Origin: Bacteriovoracaceae bacterium
GTDB lineage: Bacteria > Bdellovibrionota > Bacteriovoracia > Bacteriovoracales > Bacteriovoracaceae
Assembly (NCBI GenBank): GCA_016784965.1
Contig: JADHTQ010000027.1
Span: 1 to 53,429, forward strand
Direction: 5' to 3'
DNA length: 53,429 bases
Shown: piece by piece, positions 1 through 8,365 of the stretch
Numbering within the stretch: position 1 is the stretch's first letter
How the letters are laid out: each line of letters opens with the position of its first letter
Made by a program: the position numbers and the translations under genes
The notes under the pieces: generated by a model
Seen by the model: only the letters and a program-made list of their open reading frames with translations
Told to the model about the DNA's origin: nothing
Database searches by the model: none

Positions 1-2
1 GT

Positions 3-104
3 AAGAATATAGACAGGGTGGGGCGCACCCTAAGAGATCGTGGAGATGTGGTTGCTAGACCAATCTTTGAAGCGGTAACCTCTAGCTGTGCATTAGTACA
101 CTAG
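3..104 (+). CDS. tnpB: C-terminal end of a TnpB-like (IS605 OrfB) protein, partial
   Basis: Reading from base 3, an open frame runs 33 codons to TAG at 102-104. It includes the stretch VGRTLRDRGDVVARP and a short Ser/Cys tail. The catalytic RuvC and zinc-ribbon parts would lie left of the window, so the assignment rests on position: the frame ends one base before the GAATC hairpin that marks the right end of IS605-type elements. TnpB is an RNA-guided nuclease that uses an omega RNA made from this same end. Whether the complete gene is intact cannot be seen. An unrelated gene tail is possible but would not explain the hairpin. Confidence 0.5.
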   Translation, partial: KNIDRVGRTLRDRGDVVARPIFEAVTSSCALVH

Positions 105-138
105 GAATCCCCTTCATTTATGGAGGGGAGGACGTCAA
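105..138 (+). ncRNA. Visible 3' scaffold end of an omega RNA (reRNA) of the IS605-type element
   Basis: After GAATC (105-109) the bases CCCCTTCA (109-116) pair with TGGAGGGG (121-128), with one T-G pair, around a TTTA loop. AGGACGTCAA follows. Omega RNAs of TnpB systems end in such a hairpin plus TCAA, and the guide is copied from the flanking DNA. Here the guide would start at 139 (GGCCTAAAGGTTAAAA). The 5' start of the RNA lies inside or upstream of tnpB and cannot be placed. The hairpin is visible; the RNA identity is inferred. Confidence 0.5.
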
Positions 139-226
139 GGCCTAAAGGTTAAAAAGTGAGATAATTGTGTAGTTTTAACACCAAATTGCTTATCCAGAGC
201 TAGTTAATAAGAGGAGTTACAAGATC

Positions 227-1441
227 ATGAAAATTATGGTTATCAACACGGGGAGCTCATCTATCAAATTTCAACTGTTTGATATGGCAAACAATAGCGC
301 TGCAATTGTGGAAGGACTGATTGAGAGGATTGGAGAAGCCAAGGGTAGAATAAAATATAAAAGAGCGAAGCAGGGGGATGAGTACAACAAAGAAGAAGTG
401 TTTAATGATCATAAAGATGGCCTAGAATTAGTTGCTAAATTATTGGTCGATAAGCAGTGGGGTGTGATTGATGATGTTCAAGAGATTGATGCGGTAGGGC
501 ATCGGACGGTGCATGGGGGAGAGAGGTTTAATAAGTCTGTACACATTGATGATAAGGTTATGAATGCCTTAAAAGAGATGATTCCCTTAGCTCCTCTGCA
601 TAACCCGGCCAATATAACTGGAATTGAGGTCGCACAGCAGATTTTCCCTCACGCCAACCAGGTCGCTATCTTTGATACTGCATTTCACCAAACAATGCCA
701 CCAAAGGCCTATAGGTATGCTATTCCTGAAAAGTTGTATAGAGATTCAAATATTAGGCGTTATGGATTTCATGGAACATCACATCTTTATGTTTCCAGGG
801 AGGCCTCCAGCTACCTAAATATACCTATTGAGAAATTTAACTGTATTACAATTCATATTGGAAATGGATGTAGTATGGCAGCAATTGCAGAAGGCAAAAG
901 TGTTGATACGTCCATGGGGATGACTCCTCTTGAGGGTTTAATCATGGGAACTCGTTGTGGAGATATTGATCCGGCAATCCCATATTATCTTGCTACAAAC
1001 AACTCTATGACTATTGAAGACATTAATACTACTTTAAATAAAGAAAGCGGAGTAAAGGGAATAGCCGATAGTAATGATCTGCGCGATATTGAAGAGCGCT
1101 ATATTGCAGGAAATGATGAAAAGGCAAAGCTGGCCATTGAAATGTACGCTTATCGCATAAAAAAATATATTGGCGCTTACTTTGCGGCCTTATCCCGAGT
1201 AGATGCCATTATTTTTACTGCCGGGGTCGGTGAGAATTCTGATATTATCAGGGAGCTGGCTTGTGATAAGCTTGATAATTTGGGAATATGCTTAGACGTT
1301 CAAAAAAACAAGGGTCGCAAAAAAGGTATTTGTGATTTGAGTAAAGACAATACAAAAGTAAAAATTTTAGTTGTTTCTACGAATGAGGAATTAGAAATCG
1401 CCAGACAAACTAGAGACGTCGTACAAGGTACTGTTGGTTAG
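227..1441 (+). CDS. ackA: Acetate kinase
   Basis: This 404-residue protein has the usual length of acetate kinases, which interconvert acetyl phosphate plus ADP and acetate plus ATP in the cytoplasm. Family landmarks appear in order: INTGSSSIKF at the N-terminus, GHRTVHGGERF near residue 90, FDTAFHQTMP, YGFHGTSH, the nucleotide-site stretch HIGNGCSMAAI, GTRCGDIDP and FTAGVGENS near residue 330. The start is fixed by GAGGAG ahead of ATG. No phosphotransacetylase gene lies nearby, so the source of acetyl phosphate is not shown. Its stop overlaps the stop of the next, convergent gene by three bases. It stands alone between an IS end and an unrelated secreted-protein gene. Confidence 0.95.
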   Translation: MKIMVINTGSSSIKFQLFDMANNSAAIVEGLIERIGEAKGRIKYKRAKQGDEYNKEEVFNDHKDGLELVAKLLVDKQWGVIDDVQEIDAVGHRTVHGGERFNKSVHIDDKVMNALKEMIPLAPLHNPANITGIEVAQQIFPHANQVAIFDTAFHQTMPPKAYRYAIPEKLYRDSNIRRYGFHGTSHLYVSREASSYLNIPIEKFNCITIHIGNGCSMAAIAEGKSVDTSMGMTPLEGLIMGTRCGDIDPAIPYYLATNNSMTIEDINTTLNKESGVKGIADSNDLRDIEERYIAGNDEKAKLAIEMYAYRIKKYIGAYFAALSRVDAIIFTAGVGENSDIIRELACDKLDNLGICLDVQKNKGRKKGICDLSKDNTKVKILVVSTNEELEIARQTRDVVQGTVG

Positions 1442-3696
1442 CGCAAAGAATCTGGAAATCGCAAGATATATCTTCTGGAGATAATTTTAAAAATTGATGA
1501 ATCTGATTTGTTGGAAATATCTTCGACTTCATAAAGCCCGTTACTTTCAAGACGCGATATTCTTTGTAGTCTTTCATTTAATATATCGATAAAATTGCCA
1601 ATGGCTGTCTTTTTAACAGCTGATGTGTGTTTTGTAATATTTTTTAAAACTTTTCCCAAACTTGTTTGCTCCAAAGAGGGATATTTAATGGGAAAACTAG
1701 AGGCCACTAGTTGTCTTTTGGTATCTTTATCTAGTTTTTTAAAATCTTTTTTTAACTTCTTTTGTATATTAGAAAAAAATATCTTCTGTTGCCCTGTTAT
1801 ATCTATGTTTTGTCTTTGTTTTTGGAGAATGACTTGGGATGCTTGTTTTGCCAAGGTTTTATTTAGTTTTTGGATTTTTTTTCTTTTTTTACTAAGCCTT
1901 CGAGCATACTTGTCTCCCAATTTTTGGTTGCCTTCATAAAAGGCGTCACTCATCTTTTTTAAAAGACTTACTGTGCTGTTTAGTAAATTTGATTGGGCAA
2001 GCTTACTATATCTGGCTGCAGGAACTTCTGCTTTTTTACAACTGTTTGTTTTTTTACATGAGCAGCTAGCATTTACTTTTAAGTTGGCCCCTGCTCCTTT
2101 AAAGCAAATAGTATCATTCCCTTTGGGGGCTGCATTTGCATTTTCTACTGTAAATTCTGCGAAAATTTCTAACCAATCGGAGATTGTTTTTTTGATTTGG
2201 CTGGTTTGTCCACCAAATCTAGTTCTTAAAGCATTTTCCAAACCTTCGTATTCATCGGCAATATCATCACACATTTTGGCTACATCACTAAAGCCCTTCC
2301 AGACAAAATATGCGAGCATTGAATGGGCACCAAACAAGATTGCCCTGGTTTGAGGTTGCTTAAACATTTTTTTCACTTTCGGCATCATGTCTTTTGCCAA
2401 ATGGATTATTGCCATGGCAATACCTCCACCAGCAACAATTCCTAATTTGTCTAAATCACCAGCACTAAAGGCATGGGCATTTGGAAGCAATATAGACTCT
2501 AATTTATTTAACAAATTATTATTTTGAAAAAGTGCAGTAGGGTCGCCGGTGATACCTTCACAAGTAGTAGCAGGTCCTGGTGGTAAGGTTGATTCGTACA
2601 AGGCAAATGCTGAAGCTGCAGCAAACCCTATCCCTGCAGTTAGTGCCGCGGTTGCTTTTTTTCTGCTGGTTTGTGCCGCTGATCGTACGGCTTCTTTGCA
2701 CGATTTAAGGGAGTCAACTTGAGCGTTGGGGGTGTCACCCATATCACTTTGTTCAAGGGCCTGTTTAAAGCCATTCCAATTGAGCATCTCTTGGGCCAGG
2801 TATGCAAGTCCTGAAAGACCGTATATCCTTACTGACCAGGCTTGGGGACAAGATTTGTAAGCAAGGATTGCAATCATGGATACTGCTACCATTGAAATCA
2901 TTGACATTACCATGAGCCCAGTGATCTTTTTTCCAAGGGTTTTAGACTTTTCGAGTTGTTTGTCTTTGTAAACATTCATCTGGTTAGAAATGCGCTCGGG
3001 GGAGATACCATTTGTTTTCATATCTTCGATTTCACTGTCAGTGAATCCGATTGTCTTTAGAGCATCAATTTCATCATCGCTTAAGTTTACTGAAACATTT
3101 TCTGCAATTTCTGGAAATTGCTCCATTACAGCTACTTGTTGGGCCGGAGTTAGCTCATTGGCCAGTGCCTCTAGTTGTTCTGGGGGAACGTTGTCAGCGA
3201 TTTGTTGCACTTCCTCTGGGGATAATTCATTCAACATATTTTCTAACTGTTCGGGGGGTGTATTTTCAATTAGGTTTGTTAGATCTTCGGGGGGAAGGTC
3301 CAATAACATTTGGGCAGTGGGGGAGTTTTCTTCTTCAACGGTAGCAGGAGGTGATGGTTCAGTGATGACGTTGTCATTTTCGGCAGGGGGAGCCGGCTCA
3401 GTAGTAACGTTATTGGTATCAACTATTGGGGCTGGCTCATCCTCTGAAATTACTTGATCTCCAGGAGGTGGTGGAAAGTCAGCAGGAGGTTGACCATTCA
3501 CCATTGCTTGTCGCAACTGAGTTATTTGGGCATCTGTTAGGGAATCTATAAAATTATCTGAATATCCTTGTCCTTTTAAGAGCTGTCTTTCCATAGGTGT
3601 AACTGGTCGTACGCTTCGAGCATAGCTGTTGTCAACAACACTTAACTGGAGACTTAAAAGACATGTAACTATTAAATAGATTATAAAACGTTTCAC
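1438..3696 (-). CDS. Large exported membrane-associated protein with 12-residue PPEQL-type repeats
   Basis: I do not recognise a named family. The 752-residue protein starts with a signal peptide (about residues 1-26). A Pro/Glu-rich linker (70-130) leads to five exact 12-residue units at residues 135-194 with the pattern PPEQLExMxNEL. These look like the short two-helix repeats seen in MgtE N-domains. Hydrophobic segments follow near residues 258-280 and 350-367, with two more further on. A Lys-rich coiled-coil C-terminal part with a few Cys residues ends the protein. Segments GYSDNFIDSLTDAQI (residue 45) and GFTDSEIEDMKTNGI (residue 217) resemble each other and flank the repeats. Its stop overlaps the stop of ackA. 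An envelope scaffold is possible but not shown. Confidence 0.75.
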   Translation of the reverse strand: MKRFIIYLIVTCLLSLQLSVVDNSYARSVRPVTPMERQLLKGQGYSDNFIDSLTDAQITQLRQAMVNGQPPADFPPPPGDQVISEDEPAPIVDTNNVTTEPAPPAENDNVITEPSPPATVEEENSPTAQMLLDLPPEDLTNLIENTPPEQLENMLNELSPEEVQQIADNVPPEQLEALANELTPAQQVAVMEQFPEIAENVSVNLSDDEIDALKTIGFTDSEIEDMKTNGISPERISNQMNVYKDKQLEKSKTLGKKITGLMVMSMISMVAVSMIAILAYKSCPQAWSVRIYGLSGLAYLAQEMLNWNGFKQALEQSDMGDTPNAQVDSLKSCKEAVRSAAQTSRKKATAALTAGIGFAAASAFALYESTLPPGPATTCEGITGDPTALFQNNNLLNKLESILLPNAHAFSAGDLDKLGIVAGGGIAMAIIHLAKDMMPKVKKMFKQPQTRAILFGAHSMLAYFVWKGFSDVAKMCDDIADEYEGLENALRTRFGGQTSQIKKTISDWLEIFAEFTVENANAAPKGNDTICFKGAGANLKVNASCSCKKTNSCKKAEVPAARYSKLAQSNLLNSTVSLLKKMSDAFYEGNQKLGDKYARRLSKKRKKIQKLNKTLAKQASQVILQKQRQNIDITGQQKIFFSNIQKKLKKDFKKLDKDTKRQLVASSFPIKYPSLEQTSLGKVLKNITKHTSAVKKTAIGNFIDILNERLQRISRLESNGLYEVEDISNKSDSSIFKIISRRYILRFPDSLR

Positions 3697-3788
3697 GGCA
3701 TTTCCTAGGTAAATGAATTATCTAGTAAATTATGATCTAACATAAGTGGAGTGACAAGAAGAAGTGGAAAATTAGCGGGTGATTTATG

Positions 3789-3830
3789 AAGTACGATCTT
3801 CTTTTAAATTAATAAAAAAAGATCGTACTT
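3789..3830. terminator. 12-bp perfect inverted repeat between two reverse-strand genes
   Basis: AAGTACGATCTT at 3789-3800 is repeated as its exact reverse complement at 3819-3830 around an 18-base AT-rich loop. It lies just downstream of the stop of the cysteine-repeat gene (3841) and about 90 bases upstream of the next gene's start at 3696. No strong T-run follows on either strand, so it may be a weak terminator, an mRNA-end stabiliser or an operator. Confidence 0.45.
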
Positions 3831-3840
3831 ATTGATTTAT

Positions 3841-5442
3841 TTAGTTTACTTCAAATCCCGCTCTACTGAGCGCTTTTTCTATCGCATTTAAAGTAACATT
3901 GCGGTTTACAACAATAGCTACAGTGGCACTGCCATCAAAAGATAGATCAATAGATGATCTATCAACTTGGGCATTTATACCAGCTTTTTTAAGCGCCTTT
4001 TGTACCTTTTGTTGTACTTGCTTTATCTTATTTGAATGGGACAGCATAGAGTAGCCAAAGATCATATCTTGAAGCTCAGACAGCTCTACTGAACGAGTTA
4101 CAACTGGTAGGGCAAAGCTTTTAGTTACTGTCTTAACTTTAGTTAGATCTTCATCATCTAGATTTATAGCTTCATCTTCGAGTTCTACATTCAGTTCGAT
4201 CGTTATTTGATAATCTCCGGTAAGCTTAGAAAGTTCAAGCTCTGAAATATCTACAACCACTTTAGTTTGTTCATCAGAGTTTACAAGCTGATAATCATCA
4301 TTTGGCACTACCTTATTCATGAGTTGTTGGCCTTTATGATTGATGATAACTTTAAGTTGCAGCTGTGATGGATTAAAGACTTTTTGAGTTGTGAAATCTA
4401 GGGTTGTACGTTCTAAGTTAACTCGAGTAATGCCACCAGATACTGGTGATAAAGTTTCTGCTTTGTCAGCAAAAGAAACCTGATACTTTACAACGTATCT
4501 ATCTTCGTCTGACCCTTCAATGACATCAATGTTTTTACTCACCATAACAATCACAGGTTGTTCAGATTGATCTTCAACTTCGAGGAGAACTTCACCAAGT
4601 TTTGTTAGATTGATTTGAAAATCAACTTTTAAATTTTCTAAACTATTTTCGAATTCAAATTCAACGTCTGCGGTTAGTTTTTTAACTACTACAGTATATG
4701 GAGTTCTAACAGTTCTGGTACAAGCATAAGTTTCCTCGCGATACCTAGTTACATCTCGACAAACATATTCTTGATATGGAACATCTTCACAATACTGCCT
4801 TGAAGGTTCCCAGTGGCATTCATTTCGGGTAGTGGTGGAGCACTCTTGATCGGTATAAGGAACTCTCTCACAAATTCTTCTTCCAGGAATTGTGTTACAT
4901 ACTCTGCGTCCTGGAGTTGTATTACACACCCTTTCTCCAGGTACAGTACGACAGACCCTTTCTCCTGGAATTCTTCTACAAACTCTTCTACCATTTACCT
5001 GCTCACAAACTCTTTGTGCTTGAGTTCTTTCACAAACTTGTCTTGAAGGCCTATTGTGGCATACTTCTTGACCAGGTTCTCTGTGACACTCCTCCCTGGA
5101 TGGGCCATCGTGGCATTCTCTTCGATATCTTGTGACGTCGCGGCATTCTCGATGAGGAACATCATGGCACACTTCATGGCCTGGTATGTCTTCACATTCT
5201 CTGCGATATTGTGTTTCATAATCACAGACATTTTCAGTATATGGAACTTGACGAGTGCAAGTATCGGGTACCTCTTCTTCATTATAGCGTGTTTCGGTTA
5301 GTACATTTTTCAAAGTTAGTGTTTCACCAGGTTGTCCCTGATAACTAAATTGGGCCGATGAAGCTCCTTCATTGGCGTTGATTGTAAAAGATAATAGCAA
5401 ACATAGCATTGTGATAATATTTGCAAACAGTTTGTTTTTCAC
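3841..5442 (-). CDS. Secreted cysteine-rich protein with exact nine-residue Cys repeats
   Basis: I recognise no family with certainty. The 533-residue protein begins with GTG, preceded by AAGGAG at a six-base spacing, and carries a signal peptide (about 1-23). Residues 60-245 form a cysteine-rich array. Ten consecutive Cys (110, 119, 128, 137, 146, 155, 164, 173, 182, 191) are spaced exactly nine apart in units like RVCNTIPGR, with looser copies on both sides. The mature part has about 20 Cys. From about residue 255 the protein is Cys-free, acidic and predicted beta-rich, ending in a small alpha/beta-looking domain. Regular Arg, Cys and Pro-Gly spacing suggests an extended disulphide-linked or metal-binding rod outside the cytoplasm. 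Function unknown. Confidence 0.8.
   Translation of the reverse strand: MKNKLFANIITMLCLLLSFTINANEGASSAQFSYQGQPGETLTLKNVLTETRYNEEEVPDTCTRQVPYTENVCDYETQYRRECEDIPGHEVCHDVPHRECRDVTRYRRECHDGPSREECHREPGQEVCHNRPSRQVCERTQAQRVCEQVNGRRVCRRIPGERVCRTVPGERVCNTTPGRRVCNTIPGRRICERVPYTDQECSTTTRNECHWEPSRQYCEDVPYQEYVCRDVTRYREETYACTRTVRTPYTVVVKKLTADVEFEFENSLENLKVDFQINLTKLGEVLLEVEDQSEQPVIVMVSKNIDVIEGSDEDRYVVKYQVSFADKAETLSPVSGGITRVNLERTTLDFTTQKVFNPSQLQLKVIINHKGQQLMNKVVPNDDYQLVNSDEQTKVVVDISELELSKLTGDYQITIELNVELEDEAINLDDEDLTKVKTVTKSFALPVVTRSVELSELQDMIFGYSMLSHSNKIKQVQQKVQKALKKAGINAQVDRSSIDLSFDGSATVAIVVNRNVTLNAIEKALSRAGFEVN
4861..5130 (-). repeat. 27-bp periodic coding repeat (nine-residue cysteine units)
   Basis: On the reverse strand about ten in-frame 27-base units encode residues 105-194 of the cysteine-rich protein, with Cys every nine codons. 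Neighbouring units such as PGERVCRTV, PGERVCNTT and PGRRVCNTI are nearly identical, and outer units are more diverged. This suggests growth by slippage or unequal recombination from the centre of the array. Confidence 0.85.
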
Positions 5443-5510
5443 TCGTTTCTCCTTTTAATAGTATTGAAGATATAAATTGACTGTGATTTAGGCATGCAAA
5501 AAGTACTCCA

Positions 5511-5538
5511 CGACGCGCCCGCCCGGTGCTGCGCATCG
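5511..5538. other. GC-rich hairpin in an otherwise AT-rich intergenic region
   Basis: CGACGCGC (5511-5518) can pair with GCGCATCG (5531-5538), including one G-T pair, around a 12-base GC-rich loop. On the reverse strand it lies between rpsU and the start of the cysteine-repeat gene, and a TTTTT run follows about eight bases after the stem. It could be a poor terminator for rpsU or a 5' leader structure. The rest of 5443-5660 shows no gene I can support. Confidence 0.3.
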
Positions 5539-5663
5539 ATGTTCGGTTAATTCGATAGGAAAAAAAATATAACATATTTTAATGCTGGACGCATAGGCAC
5601 TAGTGTCACTTTGACCACATATTTGATGTATAAATGTGTGTCTTTTTGGCCATCCAGGTAGAT

Positions 5664-5689
5664 CTTTAGTTGTGCAAGCACAACTAAAG
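5664..5689. terminator. Inverted repeat immediately downstream of rpsU
   Basis: CTTTAGTTGTGC (5664-5675) and its exact reverse complement (5678-5689) are separated by AA; the innermost pairs cannot form, so about 10-11 pairs are usable. It sits seven bases past the rpsU stop on the reverse strand. No clean T-run follows in the rpsU direction, so its terminator role is inferred from position. Confidence 0.5.
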
Positions 5690-5696
5690 AATTTAA

Positions 5697-5921
5697 TTAA
5701 ATTTTAGATGTTCGATTGTACTTTGCGACAGTCTTTTTTCTACGTTTTTCAGCAGAGGCGGACTTTTCTTTTAGTCTGATGGAAGGTTTTTTGTATTCTT
5801 GACGCTTTCGATACTCACGAATTACACCGAATGACTCACACAGTCTTTTGAATTTTTTCAAAGATCTCTCGAGACCAAACTTATCGTCAATTCTTACCTG
5901 AATAGATGTTTCACGTGCCAT
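5697..5921 (-). CDS. rpsU: 30S ribosomal protein S21
   Basis: The 74-residue, very basic protein shows the S21 pattern: a short beta start (TSIQVRIDDKFGLERSLKKFKR), CESFGVIREYRKRQEYKKPSIRLKEK and a Lys/Arg-rich tail. S21 binds the small ribosomal subunit near the 16S 3' end and takes part in initiation. The start is fixed by GGGGAGGTG a few bases upstream of ATG, one of the stronger ribosome sites in the window. It appears monocistronic, with an inverted repeat directly after the stop. The divergent gene rarA begins 144 bases away. Confidence 0.95.
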   Translation of the reverse strand: MARETSIQVRIDDKFGLERSLKKFKRLCESFGVIREYRKRQEYKKPSIRLKEKSASAEKRRKKTVAKYNRTSKI

Positions 5922-6065
5922 TAATAATCACCTCCCCTTGGGCTCCTTTAATAGGCATAACACTTTGAGAAAAAAGTATAGCAAAAAAGGATTCCTTAAG
6001 CTAGGATGAAGCCACTTTAAAGTCAACCCTTTTTTAATGAATAAAGCGCGAACGAGGCGCACACC

Positions 6066-7376
6066 ATGGTAGATGATGGGCAGATGGGACTTTTTGATAA
6101 CAAGGAACCATCTTGTGTAAAAAATTCAAATAAGCAAAGCACTCCGCTGGCCTATTTGGCAAGGCCCTCTACTTTTGACGAATTTATTGGACAAGCTCAT
6201 ATTTTTAGACGCTACCCATTCTTGAAAAAAAAGAACTTTCCAAGCATCATATTTTGGGGGCCTCCAGGAACTGGAAAAACCACTTTGGCCTATATTATGG
6301 CGCAAAACTGCAATAAGGATATATATAAATTTAATGCAGTATTGGGAGGAGTTAATGAGCTTCGCAAACTGATTAACTCAGCAGTAGAGGTAAAACAGAA
6401 GTATGGTACAGAATCCATTATCTTTATAGATGAAATACATCGCTTCAATAAGGCCCAGCAGGATGCTCTTTTGCCCTATGTAGAAGCTGGAAGCTTTACG
6501 CTAATCGGTGCGACAACCGAAAACCCCAGAAGCTCAGTAAATAGGGCCTTAATCTCCAGAGTTCAAACCATAGAGCTTAAAAAACTTGAAGAAGCTGATA
6601 TTTTGTCAATCCTAAAGAATGTAGTTTCTAAGTTTGAGGTATGTATACCAGAAGAAGTAGTAGTCTTTATTGCCGATTTAAGTAATGGTGATGCAAGGCT
6701 TGGGCTAAATGTGTTAGACATAGTAAAAAGTCTGGCCAAAGAAACTGCAACGAACTTAACTCCAAAACAAATTAAAAATTTAATATTAGAAAATTGTAGG
6801 GACTTTGATCGCAATAAAGATCGCCACTATGATGTTATTTCGGCCTTCATTAAAAGTATGCGCGGAAGTGATCCTCAAGCAGCAATTTTATGGCTAGCCG
6901 TGATGCTTGATGGAGGCGAAGACCCCGTATTTATCGCGAGACGTTTAGTAGTATTTGCCTCAGAAGATGTAGGTAACGCTGATCCGATGGCCTTAAATGT
7001 TGCCACGGCGACACTTCTGGCAGTTTCTAAGATCGGGATGCCAGAGGCCCGCATAAATTTAGCACAAGCCACAACATATTTGGCATCGACGGTTAAAAGC
7101 AATGCAAGCTATATGGCCATCAATAAGGCCTTAGAATATGTTCAAAACCAGCAGACGATCGAAGTTCCAGACCACTTAAAAAATTATCCTCCAAAAGATT
7201 TTACTGGAAAGTACCTTTATCCTCACAATTATCCAGAACATTTTGTTAAGCAAAAGTACACCAAAGGTGACATTCCACAATTTTATAAACCAGATGGAGT
7301 TGGTCGAGAGGAGAATATCCACAAAAGACTAGAGGCGTTATGGGCAAACGCTGGTGATGCGCAGGATAAAAACTAA
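6066..7376 (+). CDS. rarA: Replication-associated recombination protein A (RarA/MgsA AAA+ ATPase)
   Basis: The 436-residue protein is the normal length for RarA, which acts at stalled replication forks. Visible motifs are YLARPSTFDEFIGQ near residue 30, Walker A GPPGTGKTT near 75, Walker B DEIHRFNKAQQDALLP near 120, sensor-like GATTENPRSSVN near 150, and the C-terminal oligomerisation part with GSDPQAAILWLAVMLDGGEDP and FASEDVGNADP. MGLFDN near the N-terminus, at residue 7, resembles the usual beginning, so ATG 6084 is an alternative start; the ribosome site before 6066 is weak. It stands alone between rpsU and the endonuclease gene. Confidence 0.93.
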   Translation: MVDDGQMGLFDNKEPSCVKNSNKQSTPLAYLARPSTFDEFIGQAHIFRRYPFLKKKNFPSIIFWGPPGTGKTTLAYIMAQNCNKDIYKFNAVLGGVNELRKLINSAVEVKQKYGTESIIFIDEIHRFNKAQQDALLPYVEAGSFTLIGATTENPRSSVNRALISRVQTIELKKLEEADILSILKNVVSKFEVCIPEEVVVFIADLSNGDARLGLNVLDIVKSLAKETATNLTPKQIKNLILENCRDFDRNKDRHYDVISAFIKSMRGSDPQAAILWLAVMLDGGEDPVFIARRLVVFASEDVGNADPMALNVATATLLAVSKIGMPEARINLAQATTYLASTVKSNASYMAINKALEYVQNQQTIEVPDHLKNYPPKDFTGKYLYPHNYPEHFVKQKYTKGDIPQFYKPDGVGREENIHKRLEALWANAGDAQDKN

Positions 7377-7472
7377 TATTAGTTTTGTTAATAAAAAGTA
7401 TTGGCCAAACTGATATTGCTTTTATATTATTCTATTAGGTTTACTAACAACCATTAACTCGAGGTCTAAATT

Positions 7473-8354
7473 TTGACAAAAATCTTAATTTTTTCTTTGG
7501 TTTTTCCCTTACTTTGTATCTCTTCGATTCAAGCAACAATCCACGATTATTACCCAGTATCTTATGCTGACAAGCTAGAAAAAGGAATGATCCAAGATGC
7601 TAAATTGAAACGTGCACTCATTGCGATATGGAGTAAAAAGCATCTCGTTAGACAAGGGTTACGTGATGTATTGACTGACAATTGCCCAGCTGATCTGAGC
7701 GATGATAGCGCAAGCTGTAAGGGTAAAAAAGTTTTAGGTTACTTCAAGGCCCGCAAATACCTTTTTGGACAACTACATCTGAAAGAGGATGAATCGGGAT
7801 ATTTTGTTAGGGGTGTGTATTGCAATAAAAGGTTTACTACTGATGACTTTGGTTCTGAGCGAACTATTGGACCCATGAGCATTCCAAATAGTAATATTCT
7901 AAATTGTGAGCACACTTGGCCGCAAAGTAAGTTTAATAAGCGTAAGTCGACCTCAGCTCAAAAATCAGACCTTCATCACCTATATCCTACTGCATCATTT
8001 GCAAATTCTGAAAGAGCAGATTTTCCCTTTGCGGAAGTTGATGGACATTTCCTTTCTGACTCATGTCAAATTTCCAGTGTTGGTATAGCACTAGATTTTG
8101 TTAAGCGAAGATATATGTTTTTTGAGCCACCTAATCAACATAAAGGTAATGTGGCTAGGGCATTATTTTATTTTTCAGTAGTTTACGACATGAGAATTGA
8201 CAAGGGGCAAGAAGAATACTTGCGCAAATGGCACAGAGATGACCCCGTCGATGAAGAAGAAAGCATTCGCAATAATGCCATTATGAAAATTCAAGGCACC
8301 AGAAATCCTTTCATTGATATTCCAGAGCTAGTAGATAGAGTTAGCGATTTTTAA
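7473..8354 (+). CDS. Secreted endonuclease I (EndA/Dns family)
   Basis: The 293-residue protein begins with TTG, preceded by GAGG at an eight-base spacing, and has a signal peptide (about 1-21, ending IQA). It then matches the endonuclease I family of periplasmic or secreted non-specific nucleases. Landmarks are GVYCNKRFT, the core CEHTWPQSKF near residue 147 with the likely catalytic His, and DLHHLYPTASFANSERADFPF. Cysteines at several conserved places suggest disulphides. A secreted nuclease would help feed on external or prey DNA. It is alone, followed by about 100 bases with a direct repeat before the next operon. Confidence 0.9.
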   Translation: MTKILIFSLVFPLLCISSIQATIHDYYPVSYADKLEKGMIQDAKLKRALIAIWSKKHLVRQGLRDVLTDNCPADLSDDSASCKGKKVLGYFKARKYLFGQLHLKEDESGYFVRGVYCNKRFTTDDFGSERTIGPMSIPNSNILNCEHTWPQSKFNKRKSTSAQKSDLHHLYPTASFANSERADFPFAEVDGHFLSDSCQISSVGIALDFVKRRYMFFEPPNQHKGNVARALFYFSVVYDMRIDKGQEEYLRKWHRDDPVDEEESIRNNAIMKIQGTRNPFIDIPELVDRVSDF

Positions 8355-8365
8355 AAACCCCACTC

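Larger units (their letters stand above)
1..138 (+). mobile_element. Right end of an IS200/IS605-family insertion sequence (truncated by window edge)
   Basis: The segment ends with a tnpB-like reading frame, then a GAATC motif, an 8-bp stem with a TTTA loop, and GTCAA. As I recall, this is the typical order at the right end of IS605-type elements such as ISDra2, where a subterminal hairpin precedes the cleavage site. The element boundary is placed at TCAA (135-138). These elements have no terminal inverted repeats and make no target duplication, so none is expected. The left end and any tnpA lie outside the window. Confidence 0.6.

Noticed and set aside
2990-3457. Forward frame of 155 codons opposite the repeat-containing exported protein
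   Set aside because: Its Ser/Gly-rich composition is the complement of the Pro/Glu-rich linker and repeats, and it has no ribosome site.
4861-5130. Regular 27-bp repeats considered as a CRISPR array
   Set aside because: The repeats are contiguous without spacers, in frame, and encode a conserved cysteine unit inside a long open reading frame.
4749-5301. Several small open frames on both strands across the cysteine-repeat region
   Set aside because: They are shadows of the repeat: low-complexity, without ribosome sites, and overlapping a gene with a clear signal peptide and start.
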